Assembly (NCBI GenBank): GCA_943737045.1
Contig: CALSFV010000033.1
Coordinates: 186,001 to 250,000 of the forward strand
Length of the DNA: 64,000 nt
Source: Parapristionchus giblindavisi
Taxonomy: Eukaryota; Nematoda; Chromadorea; Rhabditida; Diplogasteridae
Direction of reading: 5' to 3'
Below are positions 14,549 to 25,988 of this stretch, one piece after another. The stretch's first letter is position 1; each line of letters opens with the position of its first letter. Made by a program: the position numbers and the translations under genes. The notes below the pieces were generated by a model. That model searched no databases. It was given only the letters and a program-made list of their open reading frames with translations, and had not been told where the DNA came from.

Positions 14549-16728
14549 CACAATCCTTACTCTGATAGTCATTTGTGTGTTCATTCCACCTTCCCGTCTT
14601 CTCCTCTCATCAGCCCGTCTTCTCTTCTCATCGGCTCTACTACAACTGCGATGATCGTCTAGATGTCTCTCATCTTCCGGAGTACTCTTCCCTTATCGGC
14701 TATTGGTTCGTCGTTGGTATAGTCAAGGATGCGTCATCTTCTGTAAGGTACCTTATCCGTTGTCATGGGTATCCTGTATTAGCCACCGTACACCCCTACA
14801 GTAGACATCCATATATAAGCCATTATTCCATTATAGGTTATCGTCTCATTCCACATGTCCGTCTTCTCTCATCGGCTGAGCGACAACTTCGATGATCGTC
14901 TTGCTGTTTCCCAACTTCTCGAGGCTCACCTACATGTGGATTCGTCGCTCATCTACGCAGGGATACGTCTATTCCATCAGTGAGGTACCGCATCCCACCC
15001 CCACGATAGTCGAATCGATCTTTCTGAAATTAGTTAGTTAGTCTGTCTTTCGATTCCATAGCCCGGAATGTCCGTTCGTGGGGTGCTCCCGGTACCAGCA
15101 ATTATATGGCTCACCGGGTTTACTCTTTGTACGGCTGGGTATGGCTTCGTGGACAGATTAGTGCTCACGTGTTTTTCATGAATATCCTGTATTACCCACC
15201 ATGCACCACTACAGTATATAAGCCATTATTCCATTATAGGTTATTGTCTCATCCCACACGCTCTTCTTCTCTCATTGGCTGAACACCAACTTCGATGATC
15301 GTCTTACTGTTTCCCAACTTCTCGAGGCTCACCTACATGTGGATTCGTCGCTCATCTACGCAGGGATACGTCTATTCCATCAGTGAGGTACCGTATCCCA
15401 CCCCCACGATAGTCGTATCGATCTTTCTGAAATTAGTTAGTTAGTTAGTTAGTTAGTTAGTCTTTCGATTCCATAGCCCGGAATGTCCGTTCGTGGGGTA
15501 CTCCCGGTACCGAGCAATTATATGGCTCACCGGCTTTACTCTTTGTACGGCTGGGTATGGCTTCGTGGACAGATTAGTGCTCACGTGTTTTTCATGGGTA
15601 TCTTGTATTACCCACCATGCACCACTACAGTATATAAGCCATTATTCCATTATAGGTTATCGTCTCATCCCACACGCTCTTCTTCTCTCATTGGCTGAAC
15701 ACCAACTTCGATGATCGTCTTACTGCTTCCCAACTTCTCGAGGCTCACCTTCATGTGGATTCGTCGCTCATCTACGCAGGGATACGTCTATTCCATCAGT
15801 GAGGTACCGTATCCCACCCCCACGATAGTCGTTTCGATCTTTCTGAAATTAGTTAGTTAGTCTGTCTTTCGATTCCATAGCCCGGACTGTCCGCTCGTGG
15901 GATACTCCCGGTACCGAGCAATTATATGGCTCACCGGGTTTACTCTTTGTACGGCTGGGTATGGCTTCGTGGACAGATTAGTGCTCACGTGTTTTTCATG
16001 GGTATCTTGTATTACCCACCATGCACCACTACAGTATATAAGCCATTATTCCATTATAGGTTATCGTCTCATCCCACACGCTCTTCTTCTCTCATTGGCT
16101 GAACACCAACTTCGATGATCGTCTTACTGCTTCCCAACTTCTCGAGGCTCACCTACATGTGGATTCGTCGCTCATCTACGCAGGGATACGTCTATTCCAT
16201 CAGTGAGGTACCGTATCCCACCCCCACGATAGTCGTATCGATCTTTCTGAAATTAGTTAGTTAGTTAGTTAGTTAGTTAGTCTTTCGATTCCATAGCCCG
16301 GAATGTCCGTTCGTGGGGTACTCCCGGTACCGAGCAATTATATGGCTCACCGGGTTTACTCTTTGTACGGCTGGGTATGGCTTCGTGGACAGATTAGTGC
16401 TCACGTGTTTTTCATGGGTATCTTGTATTACCCACCATGCACCACTACAGTATATAAGCCATTATTCCATTATAGGTTATCGTGTCATCCCACACGCTCT
16501 TCTTCTCTCATTGGCTGAACACCAACTTCGATGATCGTCTTACTGTTTCCCAACTTCTCGAGGCTCACCTACATGTGGATTCGTCGCTCATCTACGCAGG
16601 GATACGTCTATTCCATCAGTGAGGTACCGTATCCCACCCCCACGATAGTCGTATCGATCTTTCTGAAATTAGTTAGTTAGTTAGTTAGTTAGTTAGTCTT
16701 TCGATTCCATAGCCCGGAATGTCCGTTC

Positions 16729-18120
16729 GTGGGGTACTCCCGGTACCGAGCAATTATATGGCTCACCGGGTTTACTCTTTGTACGGCTGGGTATGGCTTC
16801 GTGGACAGAATAGTGCTCACGTGTTTTTCATGGGTATCTTGTATTACCCACCATGCACCACTACATAAGCCATTATTCCATTATAGGTTATCGTGTCATC
16901 CCACACGCTCTTCTTCTCTCATTGGCTCAACACCAACTTCGATGATCGTCTTACTGCTTCCCAACTTCTCGAGGCTCACCTACATGTGGATTCGTCGCTC
17001 ATCTACGCAGGGATACGTCTATTCCATCAGTGAGGTACCGTATCCCACCCCCACGATAGTCGTCCGTTCGTGGGGTACTCCCGGCACCGAGCAATTATAT
17101 GGCTCACCGGGTTTACTCTTTGTACGGCTGGGTATGGCTTCGTGGACAGATTAGTGCTCACGTGTTTTTCATGGGTATCTTGTATTACCCACCATGCACC
17201 ACTACAGTATATAAGCCATTATTCCATTATAGGTTATCGTCTCATCCCACACGCTCTTCTTCTCTCATTGGCTGAACACCAACTTCGATGATCGTCTTAC
17301 TGTTTTATAACTTCTCGAGGCTCACCTACATGTGGATTCGTCGCTCATCTACGCAGGGATACGTCTATTCCATCAGTGAGGTACCGTATCCCACCCCCAC
17401 GATAGTCGTATCGATCTTTCTGAAATTAGTTAGTTAGTTAGTTAGTTAGTTAGTCTTTCGATTCCATAGCCCGGAATGTCCGTTCGTGGGGTACTCCCGG
17501 TACCGAGCAATTATATGGCTCACCGGGTTTACTCTTTGTACGGCTGGGTATGGCTTCGTGGACAGAATAGTGCTCACGTGTTTTTCATGGGTATCTTGTA
17601 TTACCCACCATGCACCACTACATAAGCCATTATTCCATTATAGGTTATCGTGTCATCCCACACGCTCTTCTTCTCTCATTGGCTCAACACCAACTTCGAT
17701 GATCGTCTTACTGCTTCCCAACTTCTCGAGGCTCACCTACATGTGGATTCGTCGCTCATCTACGCAGGGATACGTCTATTCCATCAGTGAGGTACCGTAT
17801 CCCACCCCCACGATAGTCGTCCGTTCGTGGGGTACTCCCGGCACCGAGCAATTATATGGCTCACCGGGTTTACTCTTTGTACGGCTGGGTATGGCTTCGT
17901 GGACAGATTAGTGCTCACGTGTTTTTCATGGGTATCTTGTATTACCCACCATGCACCACTACAGTATATAAGCCATTATTCCATTATAGGTTATCGTCTC
18001 ATCCCACACGCTCTTCTTCTCTCATTGGCTGAACACCCACTTCGATGATCGTCTTACTGTTTTATAACTTCTCGAGGCTCACCTACATGTGGATTCGTCG
18101 CTCATCTACGCAGGGATACG
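16729..18120 (+). repeat. 757-bp higher-order repeat (full plus shortened monomer)
   Basis: A full unit lacking the TATATAAG stretch (ACTACATAAGCC) followed by a 341 bp shortened unit occurs at 16,729 and again at 17,486. The copies share a GTTTTATAACTTCTC variant. The second copy breaks off near the GTCTATGTCTAT insertion. Confidence 0.85.
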
Positions 18121-18641
18121 TCTATGTCTATTCCATCAGTGAGGTACCGTATCCCACCCCCACGATAGTCGTATCGATCTTTCTGAAATTAGTTAGTTAG
18201 TTAGTTAGTTAGTTAGTCTTTCGATTCCATAGCCCGGAATGTCCGTTCGTGGGGTACTCCCGGTACCGAGCAATTATATGGCTCACCGGGTTTACTCTTT
18301 GTACGGCTGGGTATGGCTTCGTGGACAGATTAGTGCTCACGTGTTTTTCATGGGTATCTTGTATTACCCACCATGCACCACTACAGTATATAAGCCATTA
18401 TTCCATTATAGGTTATCTCTCATCCCACACGCTCTTCTTCTCTCATTGGCTGAACACCAACTTCGATGATCGTCTTACTGTTTCCCAACTTCTCGAGGCT
18501 CACCTACATGTGGATTCGTCGCTCATCTACGCAGGGATACGTCTATTCCATCAGTGAGGTACCGTATCCCACCCCCACGATAGTCGTATCGATCTTTCTG
18601 AAATTAGTTAGTTAGTCTGTCTTTCGATTCCATAGCCCGGA

Positions 18642-20953
18642 ATGTCCGTTCGTGGGGTACTCCCGGTACCGAGCAATTATATGGCTCACCGGGTTTACTC
18701 TTTGTACGGCTGGGTATGGCTTCGTGGACAGATTAGTGCTCACGTGTTTTTCATGGGTATCTTGTATTACCCACCATGCACCACTACAGTATATAAGCCA
18801 TTATTCCATTATAGGTTATCGTCTCATCCCACACGCTCTTCTTCTCTCATTGGCTGAACACCAACTTCGATGATCGTCTTACTGCTTCCCAACTTCTCGA
18901 GGCTCACCTACATGTGGATTCGTCGCTCATATACGCAGGGATACGTCTATTCCATCAGTGAGGTACCGTATCCCACCCCCACGATAGTCGTCCGTTCGTG
19001 GGGTACTCCCGGCACCGATCAATTATATGGCTCACCGGGTTTACTCTTTGTACGGCTGGGTATGGCTTCGTGGACAGATTAGTGCTCACGTGTTTTTCAT
19101 GGGTATCTTGTATTACCCACCATGCACCACTACAGTATATAAGCCATTATTCCATTATAGGTTATCGTCTCATCCCACACGCTCTTCTTCTCTCATTGGC
19201 TGAACACCAACTTCGATGATCGTCTTACTGTTTCATAACTTCTCGAGGCTCACCTACATGTGGATTCGTCGCTCATCTACGCAGGGATACGTCTATGTCT
19301 ATTCCATCAGTGAGGTACCGTATCCCACCCCCACGATAGTCGTATCGATCTTTCTGAAATTAGTTAGTCTGTCTTTCGATTCCATAGCCCGGAATGTCCG
19401 TTCGTGGGGTACTCTCGGTACCGAGCAATTATATGGCTCACCGGGTTTACTCTTTGTACGGCTGGGTATGGCTTCGTGGACAGATTAGTGCTCACGTGTT
19501 TTTCATGGGTATCTTGTATTACCCACCATGCACCACTACAGTATATAAGCCATTATTCCATTATAGGTTATCGTCTCATCCCACACGCTCTTCTTCTCTC
19601 ATTGGCTGAACACCAACTTTGATGATCGTCTTACTGCTTCCCAACTTCTCGAGGCTCACCTACATGTGGATTCGTCGCTCATCTACGCAGGGATACGTCT
19701 ATTCCATCAGTGAGGTACCGTATCCCACCCCCACGATAGTCGTATCGATCTTTCTGAAATTAGTTAGTTAGTCTGTCTTTCGATTCCATAGCCCGGAATG
19801 TTCGTTCGTGGGGTACTCCCGGTACCGAGCAATTATATGGCTCACCGGGTTTACTCTTTGTACGGCTGGGTATGGCTTCGTGGACAGATTAGTGCTCACG
19901 TGTTTTTCATGGGTATCTTGTATTACCCACCATGCACCACTACAGTATATAAGCCATTATTCCATTATAGGTTATCGTCTCATCCCACACGCTCTTCTTC
20001 TCTCATTGGCTGAACACCAACTTCGATGATCGTCTTACTGCTTCCCAACTTCTCGAGGCTCACCTACACGTGGATTCGTCGCTCATATACGCAGGGATAC
20101 GTCTATTCCATCAGTGAGGTACCGTATCCCACCCCCACGATAGTCGTCCGTTCGTGGGGTACTCCCGGCACCGATCAATTATATGGCTCACCGGGTTTAC
20201 TCTTTGTACGGCTGGGTATGGCTTCGTGGACAGATTAGTGCTCACGTGTTTTTCATGGGTATCTTGTATTACCCACCATGCACCACTACAGTATATAAGC
20301 CATTATTCCATTATAGGTTATCGTCTCATCCCACACGCTCTTCTTCTCTCATTGGCTGAACACCAACTTCGATGATCGTCTTACTGTTTCATAACTTCTC
20401 GAGGCTCACCTACATGTGGATTCGTCGCTCATCTACGCAGGGATACGTCTATGTCTATTCCATCAGTGAGGTACCGTATCCCACCCCCACGATAGTCGTA
20501 TCGATCTTTCTGAAATTAGTTAGTCTGTCTTTCGATTCCATAGCCCGGAATGTCCGTTCGTGGGGTACTCTCGGTACCGAGCAATTATATGGCTCACCGG
20601 GTTTACTCTTTGTACGGCTGGGTATGGCTTCGTGGACAGATTAGTGCTCACGTGTTTTTCATGGGTATCTTGTATTACCCACCATGCACCACTACAGTAT
20701 ATAAGCCATTATTCCATTATAGGTTATCGTCTCATCCCACACGCTCTTCTTCTCTCATTGGCTGAACACCAACTTTGATGATCGTCTTACTGCTTCCCAA
20801 CTTCTCGAGGCTCACCTACATGTGGATTCGTCGCTCATCTACGCAGGGATACGTCTATTCCATCAGTGAGGTACCGTATCCCACCCCCACGATAGTCGTA
20901 TCGATCTTTCTGAAATTAGTTAGTTAGTCTGTCTTTCGATTCCATAGCCCGGA
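18642..20953 (+). repeat. 1,156-bp higher-order repeat, two copies
   Basis: Three monomers, one of them shortened, repeat as a block at 18,642 and 19,798. Shared markers are CGCTCATATACGCAGG, GGCACCGATCAATT, GTTTCATAACTT, the GTCTATGTCTAT insertion and ACTCTCGGTACC. A third copy begins at 20,954 and is cut by the LTR insertion. Confidence 0.88.
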
Positions 20954-21168
20954 ATGTTCGTTCGTGGGGTACTCCCGGTACCGAGCAATTATATGGCTCA
21001 CCGGGTTTACTCTTTGTACGGCTGGGTATGGCTTCGTGGACAGATTAGTGCTCACGTGTTTTTCATGGGTCTCCTGTATTACCCACCATGCACCACTACA
21101 GTAGATAAGCCATTATTCCATTATAGGTTATCGTCTCATCCCACACGCTCTTCTTCTCTCATTGGCTG

Positions 21169-21522
21169 TGTAAGGATTTACAATGGCCGGGTTCTAAAAC
21201 TTGTGGGTAAGCACACAAGACTTGAGATCAAATACCAATCTTTTATCTCCAACTCAACCTACAAAATACAATCCAAAAGGCGAAGGGGAAGGAGACGAGA
21301 GTCCGAGAGCGGGGAGAGAACAACCGCGTGGAGAGAATGACCTAATAATAATGGCGTAATGCCTCTATTTATATGCTATACTAATTCAATTAAAAGACAA
21401 AGCAAAACTACATTCTAAACTAATTCTAAAATAACTAAAGGTGGAGAAAGGGGGTTAGCGGTCGAAAGGGGAAAGGGGGATAGGGGAGGCGGTTAGCCTG
21501 GGAATAGGGTACATCCCTAACA
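21169..21522 (-). repeat. 3' LTR of the gag-pro element
   Basis: 354 bp, nearly identical to 26,413-26,766; I see two differences (TTCTAAAAC/TTCTTAAAC and ATACCAATC/ATATCAATC). The minus strand carries a CATATAAATAG TATA box near 21,366-21,376, suitable as the U3 promoter. Confidence 0.95.
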
Positions 21523-21536
21523 TCTCCCTCCTCCGG
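21523..21536 (-). promoter_or_regulatory. Polypurine tract
   Basis: CCGGAGGAGGGAGA on the minus strand lies directly against the 3' LTR (TGTTAGGG). This is where a polypurine tract that primes plus-strand DNA should be, and it fixes the element's orientation. Confidence 0.85.
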
Positions 21537-21565
21537 CTCTAACATGTCCTCATGCGAAACGAAAT

Positions 21566-22372
21566 CTAAAATGACTGCTGCTGACGGTTTAAAGTAGTAT
21601 TCCTGAAAAACTCCTTCCTCCTCTCGACATTTTTATTGGAGTTATCACGACACCACCATATTCTCCTCGCATCATTTGTTCCACCACCATTACTCCAATC
21701 ATCATTTCCTTGATCAAGACCACATCTACATCTACGGCAATATCGATTAGCTACACAGCTATCCTTCATATTCGACTTAATTGTAATATTCTTACGACCA
21801 TTCATAGTATTCACCGACTTCCTATGAACTTCTCTGTTGGCACCATAACAATTCTTTCCGCCAAAGGAAATCTTAATTCCGAGCAAATTGAATGCATTCA
21901 TTTCAATAACTGGATCCAAATCTTTACAATTGATAACATGGAAACAGATCAACCGTTTCTCACCTTTTCCACTCAATTGAATATCCAATTCACACTTTCC
22001 AATCACTTCAACTATTCCATTTACAGTGGTAATCTTATCTAGAGACGGCTTGAACTTTAACTGACCAAAGGTTTTATCAGTTCGATCGATAAATGAGAAA
22101 GGAATGAGACTAACATCTGCACCGGAATCAATAATCACCTTACATGATTTCCCATCTAATACAGCATCAACACACAATCTCTTTCCAATATATGGATCAT
22201 ATGTATTTTCTCCTCTTTTACCATCACGAAGACCTCCAATGAATCTATTCATATAAGCTCCAGGAGAATTGTTAATATCTCGACGGTTCTTTTGTCTCAT
22301 CAGTTCTACGGTATTCACCTTGATTACTGTAACCTTGATAATTATTAGCACTAGAACTGTGTTGTGCTCCAT
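21566..22372 (-). CDS. Retropepsin-like aspartic protease of the LTR element
   Basis: 268 codons from the first ATG; the true protein probably begins by frameshifting from gag. IDSGADVSLIP with the catalytic DSG at residues 82-84 (about 22,129-22,121), and a later FNLLG (about 161-165), match the active-site loop and the hydrophobic-hydrophobic-Gly motif of retropepsins. This enzyme cleaves Gag polyproteins. The frame overlaps the end of gag by about 100 nt in another frame, the usual gag/pro arrangement. The C-terminal ~95 residues are basic and Asn/Arg/Cys-rich and resemble nothing I recognise. No reverse transcriptase motif follows; the frame ends just before the polypurine tract, so the element needs enzymes from elsewhere. 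Frame intact. The protease call is firm; exact boundaries are not. Confidence 0.85.
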   Translation of the reverse strand: MEHNTVLVLIIIKVTVIKVNTVELMRQKNRRDINNSPGAYMNRFIGGLRDGKRGENTYDPYIGKRLCVDAVLDGKSCKVIIDSGADVSLIPFSFIDRTDKTFGQLKFKPSLDKITTVNGIVEVIGKCELDIQLSGKGEKRLICFHVINCKDLDPVIEMNAFNLLGIKISFGGKNCYGANREVHRKSVNTMNGRKNITIKSNMKDSCVANRYCRRCRCGLDQGNDDWSNGGGTNDARRIWWCRDNSNKNVERRKEFFRNTTLNRQQQSF

Positions 22373-23045
22373 TTGTTCCTCTTAGACCACAATATACTTT
22401 AGATGTGCATACACTCGCCACATGACCTCTTCCACCACATTTGAGACAGGTTACTGAATCCGATAGGGCCGTTTGGTTGGAAATATCCTGTCTATTACTG
22501 TTTCCAGTGCCACCGGAATAACTATTTCTATTCCCAGCTTTCTTTCTTTCACATTCTTTCACCGTTTGATCGATATATTCCATACGAAGCATATACTCTT
22601 TCATAGCCTCGTACGCACCATCTCGTTTCTGTGATAACGACAATATTTCAGAATGTTCCTTACGCCCTGTTACAACGCGCAACAAATGAAGTTTTCTCAC
22701 TTTTTCCAACATCCATGGGATCTTATCATATAGATGGTTGGTATACTTCTCTAACTTCACAAAATATTCACTGGCCTTAACTAACTCGAGTGAATGTAGC
22801 TTCCACTCATACTCCGTATCAACATAAGGGGTTACCCCATTAACTTTATCCTCAAACCATCCCATCATCTCTCCATAACTTTTCCTTCTTCGGATGCTAT
22901 CAGGCATTGTCCTCCATATATGCTCTGCCTCTTAGGAAGGATTCAAGGTATGCAATTCTCGATTCATCATCTGTATCACGAAACCGCAACATAAATTGTT
23001 TCTTGAATTCTTCAAATCTGTCCTCCTTAGTAGCGTGAAAAGTGC
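22272..23045 (-). pseudogene. Gag, C-terminal part with CCHC zinc knuckle (frameshifted)
   Basis: Downstream half of gag in two frames. The first (from about 23,045 to 22,900) begins after the LINE junction with a capsid-like FHATKEDRFEEFKKQF segment. At 22,907-22,900 it overlaps a second frame of 211 codons, so one frameshift separates them. The second frame holds a helical region rich in Lys, Glu and Leu, a Ser/Gly/Asn linker, and CLKCGGRGHVASVC near residues 151-164, an exact CX2CX4HX4C knuckle that in retroelements binds the element's RNA. Part of the capsid domain between this piece and the N-terminal piece at 25,156-25,988 is missing or displaced. The ATG at 22,907 is not a natural start. 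Confidence 0.85.
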
Positions 23046-24470
23046 ATAATGCATAGTGCATAGTGCATATTGTATATTGTAAATGCAAATACTCAATTGT
23101 TGTCCCCTTAACCATAATTTTTAATAAGACTCTTCTTACTTCTATTGTACCTAGCTTATGGAAAGTAGCAATTGTCAAACCCATCCCGAAAAAATCCAAT
23201 AATAACAACATAGCTAACTTCCGCCCGATCTCTTTGACCTCCACTGCTTCGCTAAGGCTTTTGATAGTATCGACCATAGACTATTACTACACAAACTTAA
23301 ATGTATAGGAATCTCACCTCATATTGTATCTTGGTTTAATTCTTACTTGTCTAATCGTTCACAATCGGTGCTTATAGGTGATTCCATGTCCCGCCCTAGT
23401 CCCATCACCTCTGGCGTGCCTCAGGGCTCCAGCATTGGTCCACTCTTGTTCATACTATTTATTAATGATTTATCTGTTATAATTCCCTCTAGTGTCAAAT
23501 ACGGTATTTTTGCTGATGATCTTAAGATTTACGCCCCCGTTCCTTCCGAATCTAAATCTTTACAATCGGCTATTGATTCTATTGTTGATTGGAGTCTCAC
23601 ATGGAATATGACTATATCTGCCCCCAAATGTACTGTCCTCCATATTGGCCCTTTAAAGGCTCGTACCCAGTATATTATGAATGGTTGCCCACTTTCCTCA
23701 TCACCTGTTGTAAGAGACTTAGGAGTTCACATGAGCTCTGATTTATCGTTTAATCACCATATATCAGTCATAACTACCAAGGCCAAAGCTTCTATTAATA
23801 TGCTGTTCTTGTCTGTCCACTCTCGTTCCCATTCACTTTTATCTAAAGCTTATACTGTTTATATAAGACCAATTCTTGAATCATGTCCTATTATCTGGAA
23901 TCCCACCCTTAAATACCTGACCAATTCAATAGAAAGTGTACAAAGAAATTTCACATATAGACTTTTTGCTAAATGCAAACTTGCTCCCTTACCTTTTAAC
24001 GAACGCAACGCTTTTCTTCAACTCCCCACATTAGAATATAGAAGAGCCATCCGTGATCTCCAATTTCTCCATAGCACAGTACATAACTATTCTTTATTTG
24101 ACTCTTCTAACTTATACTATATTGATTGTAATAGAATTAGTCATCGTTATAGGATATCTCTACCTTTTTGTATTCCCAAATCTCTTTCTACTTGTGCCTC
24201 TAGATCTTTGTCCACGTGGAACTCCCTCACCCAAGAGCTTGTCTCTTCCCCTCCCCATATATTCCGTGCAGGGATACTAAATTTGCCCCCTCACAATATT
24301 ATTACTCAATCTCGTATTCGTCCTTAATATCATTACTCAGCTAAAGCTGCCACTCCCCAACCGAAATCGCTTAAGCGACGGAATTCCATCACTCCCTTAT
24401 TGCTTCATTCATTCATTACTCTTGATTTTAACTGATGGATAAATAAATAAATAAATAAATAAATAATGGT
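23045..24470 (+). mobile_element. Degenerate non-LTR retrotransposon (LINE) fragment nested in gag
   Basis: A 5'-truncated LINE on the plus strand. It begins after ~40 bp of TGCATA-rich filler, enters the reverse transcriptase domain at a WKVAIVKPIPKKS segment, and ends in a TAAA microsatellite tail (about 24,439-24,464). Upstream of the tail, TCGCTTAAGCGA (about 24,367-24,378) can form a short hairpin, a common feature of LINE 3' ends. The family resembles the CR1/Jockey group by its RT motifs. No clear target duplication is visible because the 3' flank is also the border of the next insertion. Confidence 0.85.
23086..24327 (+). pseudogene. LINE reverse transcriptase, 5' truncated, internally deleted
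   Basis: A first piece in one frame (to about 23,270) ends at NFRPISLTSTAS. The next, in another frame from about 23,252, resumes at AKAFDSIDHRLL. The sequence normally lying between these motifs (roughly 60-80 residues, including the QHGFR region) is absent, so an internal deletion with frameshift has occurred. The remainder is open for 326 codons from 23,347: GVPQGSSIGPLLF (23-35), FADDLKIY (55-62, catalytic Asp pair) and the thumb and C-terminal region with YIRPILESCPIIWNP. An active enzyme would copy LINE RNA at a nicked target; this copy cannot. No endonuclease domain is present. The ATG at 23,347 is internal, not a true start. Confidence 0.87.
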
Positions 24471-25155
24471 GGTGATAAGACGTTTCAGAAATTTCACTTC
24501 GGAAAAGGACACTTCAGAAACTAATTTTCAGAAAAGGACGTTTCAGAAATTTCGCTTCAGAAAATGTCATTTCAGAAAATCTTTTCCAGAAAAGGACGTT
24601 TCAGAAATTTTCATTTCAGAAATTCCAACTCAGAAAAGGACGTTTCAGAAATTGGCACTTCAGAAATTCCAACTCAGAAAAGGACGTTTCACAAATTATT
24701 TTTCAGAACACAGCGTTCTCATGACTTTCAAAGCAAGAACGACCTCTCAACATACAAACTCTCTCGAATACAATGGTCTCTCCTTTGTCTTGCTTTGGAA
24801 GAAAAATAGCTTGGACCAGAATACTGTGAGAAATTCCAACTCAGAAAAGGACGTTTCAGAAAATTTACAGTACGGTTTGTAGCTTTAAACTGCAGAGTAG
24901 ATCGCTTAGAATAAATTTGGTAGCATTCAATTACAACGAGAACATTTTCTGAAACGTCCTTTTCTGAGTTGACATTTCTGAAGTGCCAATTTCTGAAACG
25001 TCCTTTTCTGAGTTGGAATTTCTGAAGTGCCAATTTCTGAAACTTCCTTTTCTGAGTTGGAATTTCTGAAAAAAAATTTCTGAAACGTCCTTTTCTGAAG
25101 AGGATTTTCTCAAATAGCACTTTCTGAAGTGAAATTTCTAAAACGTCTTATCACC
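24471..25155. mobile_element. Inverted-repeat element (MITE-like) built from a repeated short module
   Basis: 685 bp starting GGTGATAAGACGTTTCAGAA and ending in the near-complement. A candidate duplication, AATAATGGT/CATAATGGT, flanks it (8 of 9 match), which would suit an 8-9 bp duplicating family such as hAT or Mutator-like; the border with the LINE tail makes this uncertain. Both arms consist of several copies of a ~30 bp module (TTCCAACTCAGAAAAGGACG, TTTCAGAAATT), direct in the left arm (24,480-24,700 and 24,830-24,870) and inverted in the right arm (24,945-25,140). The middle (24,700-24,945) is unique and non-coding. Open frames here are low-complexity by-products. Confidence 0.75.
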
Positions 25156-25988
25156 CATAATGGTGGTAATCTAGCTAATCTCGCGTGTTCATTATTAATG
25201 CTAAGAGAACTACTAAGCACTTGAACTATATCTTCGAGTCTACCATCCCTATTACATCGATATACGTGATCACCTCCATCACCACTATGAGCATTTCTTC
25301 GCTGATCGATGTCATTATTTGATCTCTGGTTACGTGTAATATAATCATTATTACCGATATTGCCTCTACATACATTATCACCATGAGATATATCAATCAT
25401 TTGTCTATGTGTGGTTATGTGTGCATAGTTTGCACCACTATGCACTCCAACAAAATCTCTTTTATTATCATCATTAATAGGCAAATTCATCCGCGCATCT
25501 ACGTTGGCACCCTCATGACCACCAGAACAACACTGGAATACCGTATCCTGAGTATTATTAACATCAATATTTTCTTGCTTTTGTAGATCAGCCATACTTT
25601 TACTACTTAGAATTGATGCTTTTATTTCATCTATAGCACTCTCCAATTGATTACACCTCTTATGATACATATTGTAAACCTTGATTTGGTCACATTATCT
25701 ATCCAAAATCTTAGTCTTAATCGAATGCATAGTTCTTTCATTCTCATCCTTATTCACTTCCAAAAATGATCTCAAGTTATCTAATTGTACAATACTTGGT
25801 CTCTTCTTGTACTGACTCACTCGTTTTATTACAGTGTATATAAATCTCTGCCTACTCTCAGAACATGCATTAAATAACGCATCTATTTCCTTCGTAAAAA
25901 CACGAGAATCTTCCATCAATAGCTCATTATTACTCTCCATGACCAAAGTCGGGTCTTCACTACACACTTGGTCGAATGGCATTCTCAA
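25156..25988 (-). pseudogene. Gag, N-terminal part (one in-frame stop, cut by insertion)
   Basis: From ATG 25,988 the frame runs 97 codons to an in-frame TAA (25,697-25,695), then continues in the same frame for about 170 codons until PPLW, where the inverted-repeat element begins. A single nonsense change therefore separates two parts of one gag. The N-terminal part is charged and helical, the second part rich in Asn, Asp, Gly and His. It sits just downstream of the element's leader, as gag should. No domain beyond position and composition identifies it; the CCHC knuckle is in the C-terminal piece. The chosen start is the first ATG after the leader. Confidence 0.75.

Larger units (their letters stand above)
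13991..14825. repeat. Divergent head module 1 (inverted-repeat centre between arrays A1 and A2)
   Basis: The satellite flips orientation here. Both arms carry the same ~350 bp of sequence not found in ordinary monomers: a diverged extra half-unit with CTCATCGGCT- and GATGATCGTCTAGATG-like segments, then a promoter-like core (TATA plus GC box), then TCGAGCGCG and a conserved TTTACATTCTAGAAGG/CCTTCTAGAACGTAAA flank. Inner arms pair again through GATCTGCCCTGTTCCTAGAG (14,333-14,352) and its complement (14,460-14,479). The loop between them is not symmetric. A 124-codon open frame crosses the left arm (14,293-13,919, minus) and a 106-codon one the right arm (14,575-14,895). They match only the other head, and I regard them as chance open frames. 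Confidence 0.9.
14826..21168 (+). repeat. 404-bp satellite array A2, plus orientation, proximal part
   Basis: About 15 monomers in the opposite orientation to A1. The array is more irregular than A1. It holds 404 and 416 bp units and shortened units of 341-346 bp, in which ATAGTCGT is joined directly to CCGTTCGTGG, removing the GTTA microsatellite and its flanks (17,060, 17,817, 18,988, 20,144). Some units contain a 6 bp GTCTAT duplication. It is interrupted at 21,168 by the LTR element and resumes at 26,767. Confidence 0.95.

Noticed and set aside
14826..15480. Spliced-leader RNA gene array (tandem repeats with TATA)
   Set aside because: No convincing splice-donor leader followed by an Sm site (A/GATTTTTG-like); GTGTTTTTCATGG is not a match.
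21710..22042. Plus-strand 110-codon open frame opposite the protease
   Set aside because: Antisense shadow of the retropepsin frame, with no domain of its own.
24466..25120. Open frames of 60-138 codons inside the inverted-repeat element
   Set aside because: They are translations of the reiterated ~30 bp module (repeating FQKRTF-type peptides) on both strands, typical of repeat DNA.
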